Assembly (NCBI GenBank): GCA_018971455.1
Contig: JAGXAV010000166.1
Coordinates: forward strand, 1-5,724
From: Rhodospirillales bacterium
GTDB lineage: Bacteria > Pseudomonadota > Alphaproteobacteria > Acetobacterales > Acetobacteraceae
Reading direction: 5' to 3'
Length of the DNA: 5,724 bases
Within the stretch, counting starts at the first letter, position 1. Every line of letters starts with the position of its first letter. Positions 5,352 through 5,724 of the stretch are shown piece by piece. The notes beneath the pieces are model-generated. The model did no database searches. It was not told the origin of the DNA and saw only the letters and a list, made by a program, of their open reading frames with translations. Both the position numbers and the translations under genes were made by a program.

Positions 5352-5724
5352 TCAGCAGGGGCGCGCCAGGAAGCGCCGGCTCGGTGCGACGAACTCGTCC
5401 TGCGCGGCCACCATCTGCAGCTCGCGCGCGCCCGCCCGGGCGGTGTGCACGAGCAGCCCATGGATCGCGCTGCCGGCCTCGGCCAGAGCCTCGCCCGCCG
5501 TGCCGCCGCGCAGGTAGTGGAACAGGAACAGGGCCGCCAGCGCATCGCCGGCGCCGTTGATGCTGAGCTCCAGGCGGGGCGTGCGCAACTGGTGGAGCGT
5601 GCCGCCCTCGCCCACCACCATGTCGATCGCGTCATGCGGCGTGTCCTCGGTGCGCATGCTGGTGGCCAGCACGCAGCGCGGCCCGCGCGCCTGCACGGCC
5701 GCGATGGCGCGCCGGGTGCTGGCG
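5352..5724 (-). CDS. pdxY: Pyridoxal kinase, PdxY family, C-terminal part (enters from the right edge)
   Basis: About 124 C-terminal residues are visible; the family is usually near 285 residues, so roughly the last 40% is present. The enzyme phosphorylates pyridoxal with ATP in the cytosol to give pyridoxal 5'-phosphate (salvage pathway). The ribokinase-fold signature NGAGDALAALFLFHYLRG contains the anion hole and the presumed catalytic Asp. The upstream block ARGPRCVLATSM (compare PdxY GPxVVLVTS), the later block VHTARAGARELQMVAAQDEFVAPSRRF and the very end fit PdxY, whose last segment typically reads ELQ.VAAQ......P...F. The reading frame is open to position 5724 with no start in range, so the gene begins beyond the window. 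Six bases after its TGA starts the ABC exporter, which suggests a shared transcript. I see no mechanistic link between vitamin B6 salvage and glucan export, so the pairing may be only positional. Confidence 0.93.
   Translation of the reverse strand, partial: ASTRRAIAAVQARGPRCVLATSMRTEDTPHDAIDMVVGEGGTLHQLRTPRLELSINGAGDALAALFLFHYLRGGTAGEALAEAGSAIHGLLVHTARAGARELQMVAAQDEFVAPSRRFLARPC

Overview
The window is GC-rich throughout (third codon positions mostly G or C), and the gene set fits an alphaproteobacterium: an NdvA/ChvA-type glucan exporter, a PdxY-type kinase, a small two-CBS protein and a pair of PuuE-like polysaccharide-deacetylase-fold enzymes. No finer placement is possible by eye. Seven of the eight genes lie on the minus strand, so the leftward transcripts are described from right to left. 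I see no RNA gene, insertion sequence, CRISPR array, integrase or attachment site. No stretch without a gene reaches 300 bases.

Right part (5724 to 3555, minus strand): the C-terminal part of a pyridoxal kinase of the PdxY family enters from the right edge. Six bases after its stop begins a complete 596-residue ABC exporter that fuses a membrane domain to an ATPase domain and resembles NdvA/ChvA, the cyclic beta-1,2-glucan exporters. An intergenic gap of 126 bases follows.

Middle (3428 to 2723): a 145-residue tandem-CBS protein (minus) converges on an 82-residue glycine-zipper lipoprotein (plus), with 19 bases between their stops. The lipoprotein is the only plus-strand gene.

Left part (2536 to 1, minus strand): after a 186-base divergent intergenic region carrying a perfect 7-7-7 inverted repeat comes a tight run of four genes. 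These are two tandem PuuE-like deacetylase paralogues overlapping by 8 bases, then mscL after 30 bases, then the start of a ChaC-like gamma-glutamylcyclotransferase after 4 bases. They look like one transcription unit.

Functional reading (inference): mscL, an NdvA-like exporter of an osmoregulated periplasmic glucan, and a small OsmB-like glycine-rich lipoprotein all concern envelope and osmotic homeostasis, so the locus may be an envelope or osmotic-stress neighbourhood. The deacetylase pair has no obvious substrate from context. I found no clear new multi-gene system. The points most worth a second look are the deacetylase pair with altered metal motifs, the triplicated A-loop pentapeptide in the ABC ATPase, and the inverted repeat between the divergent genes.
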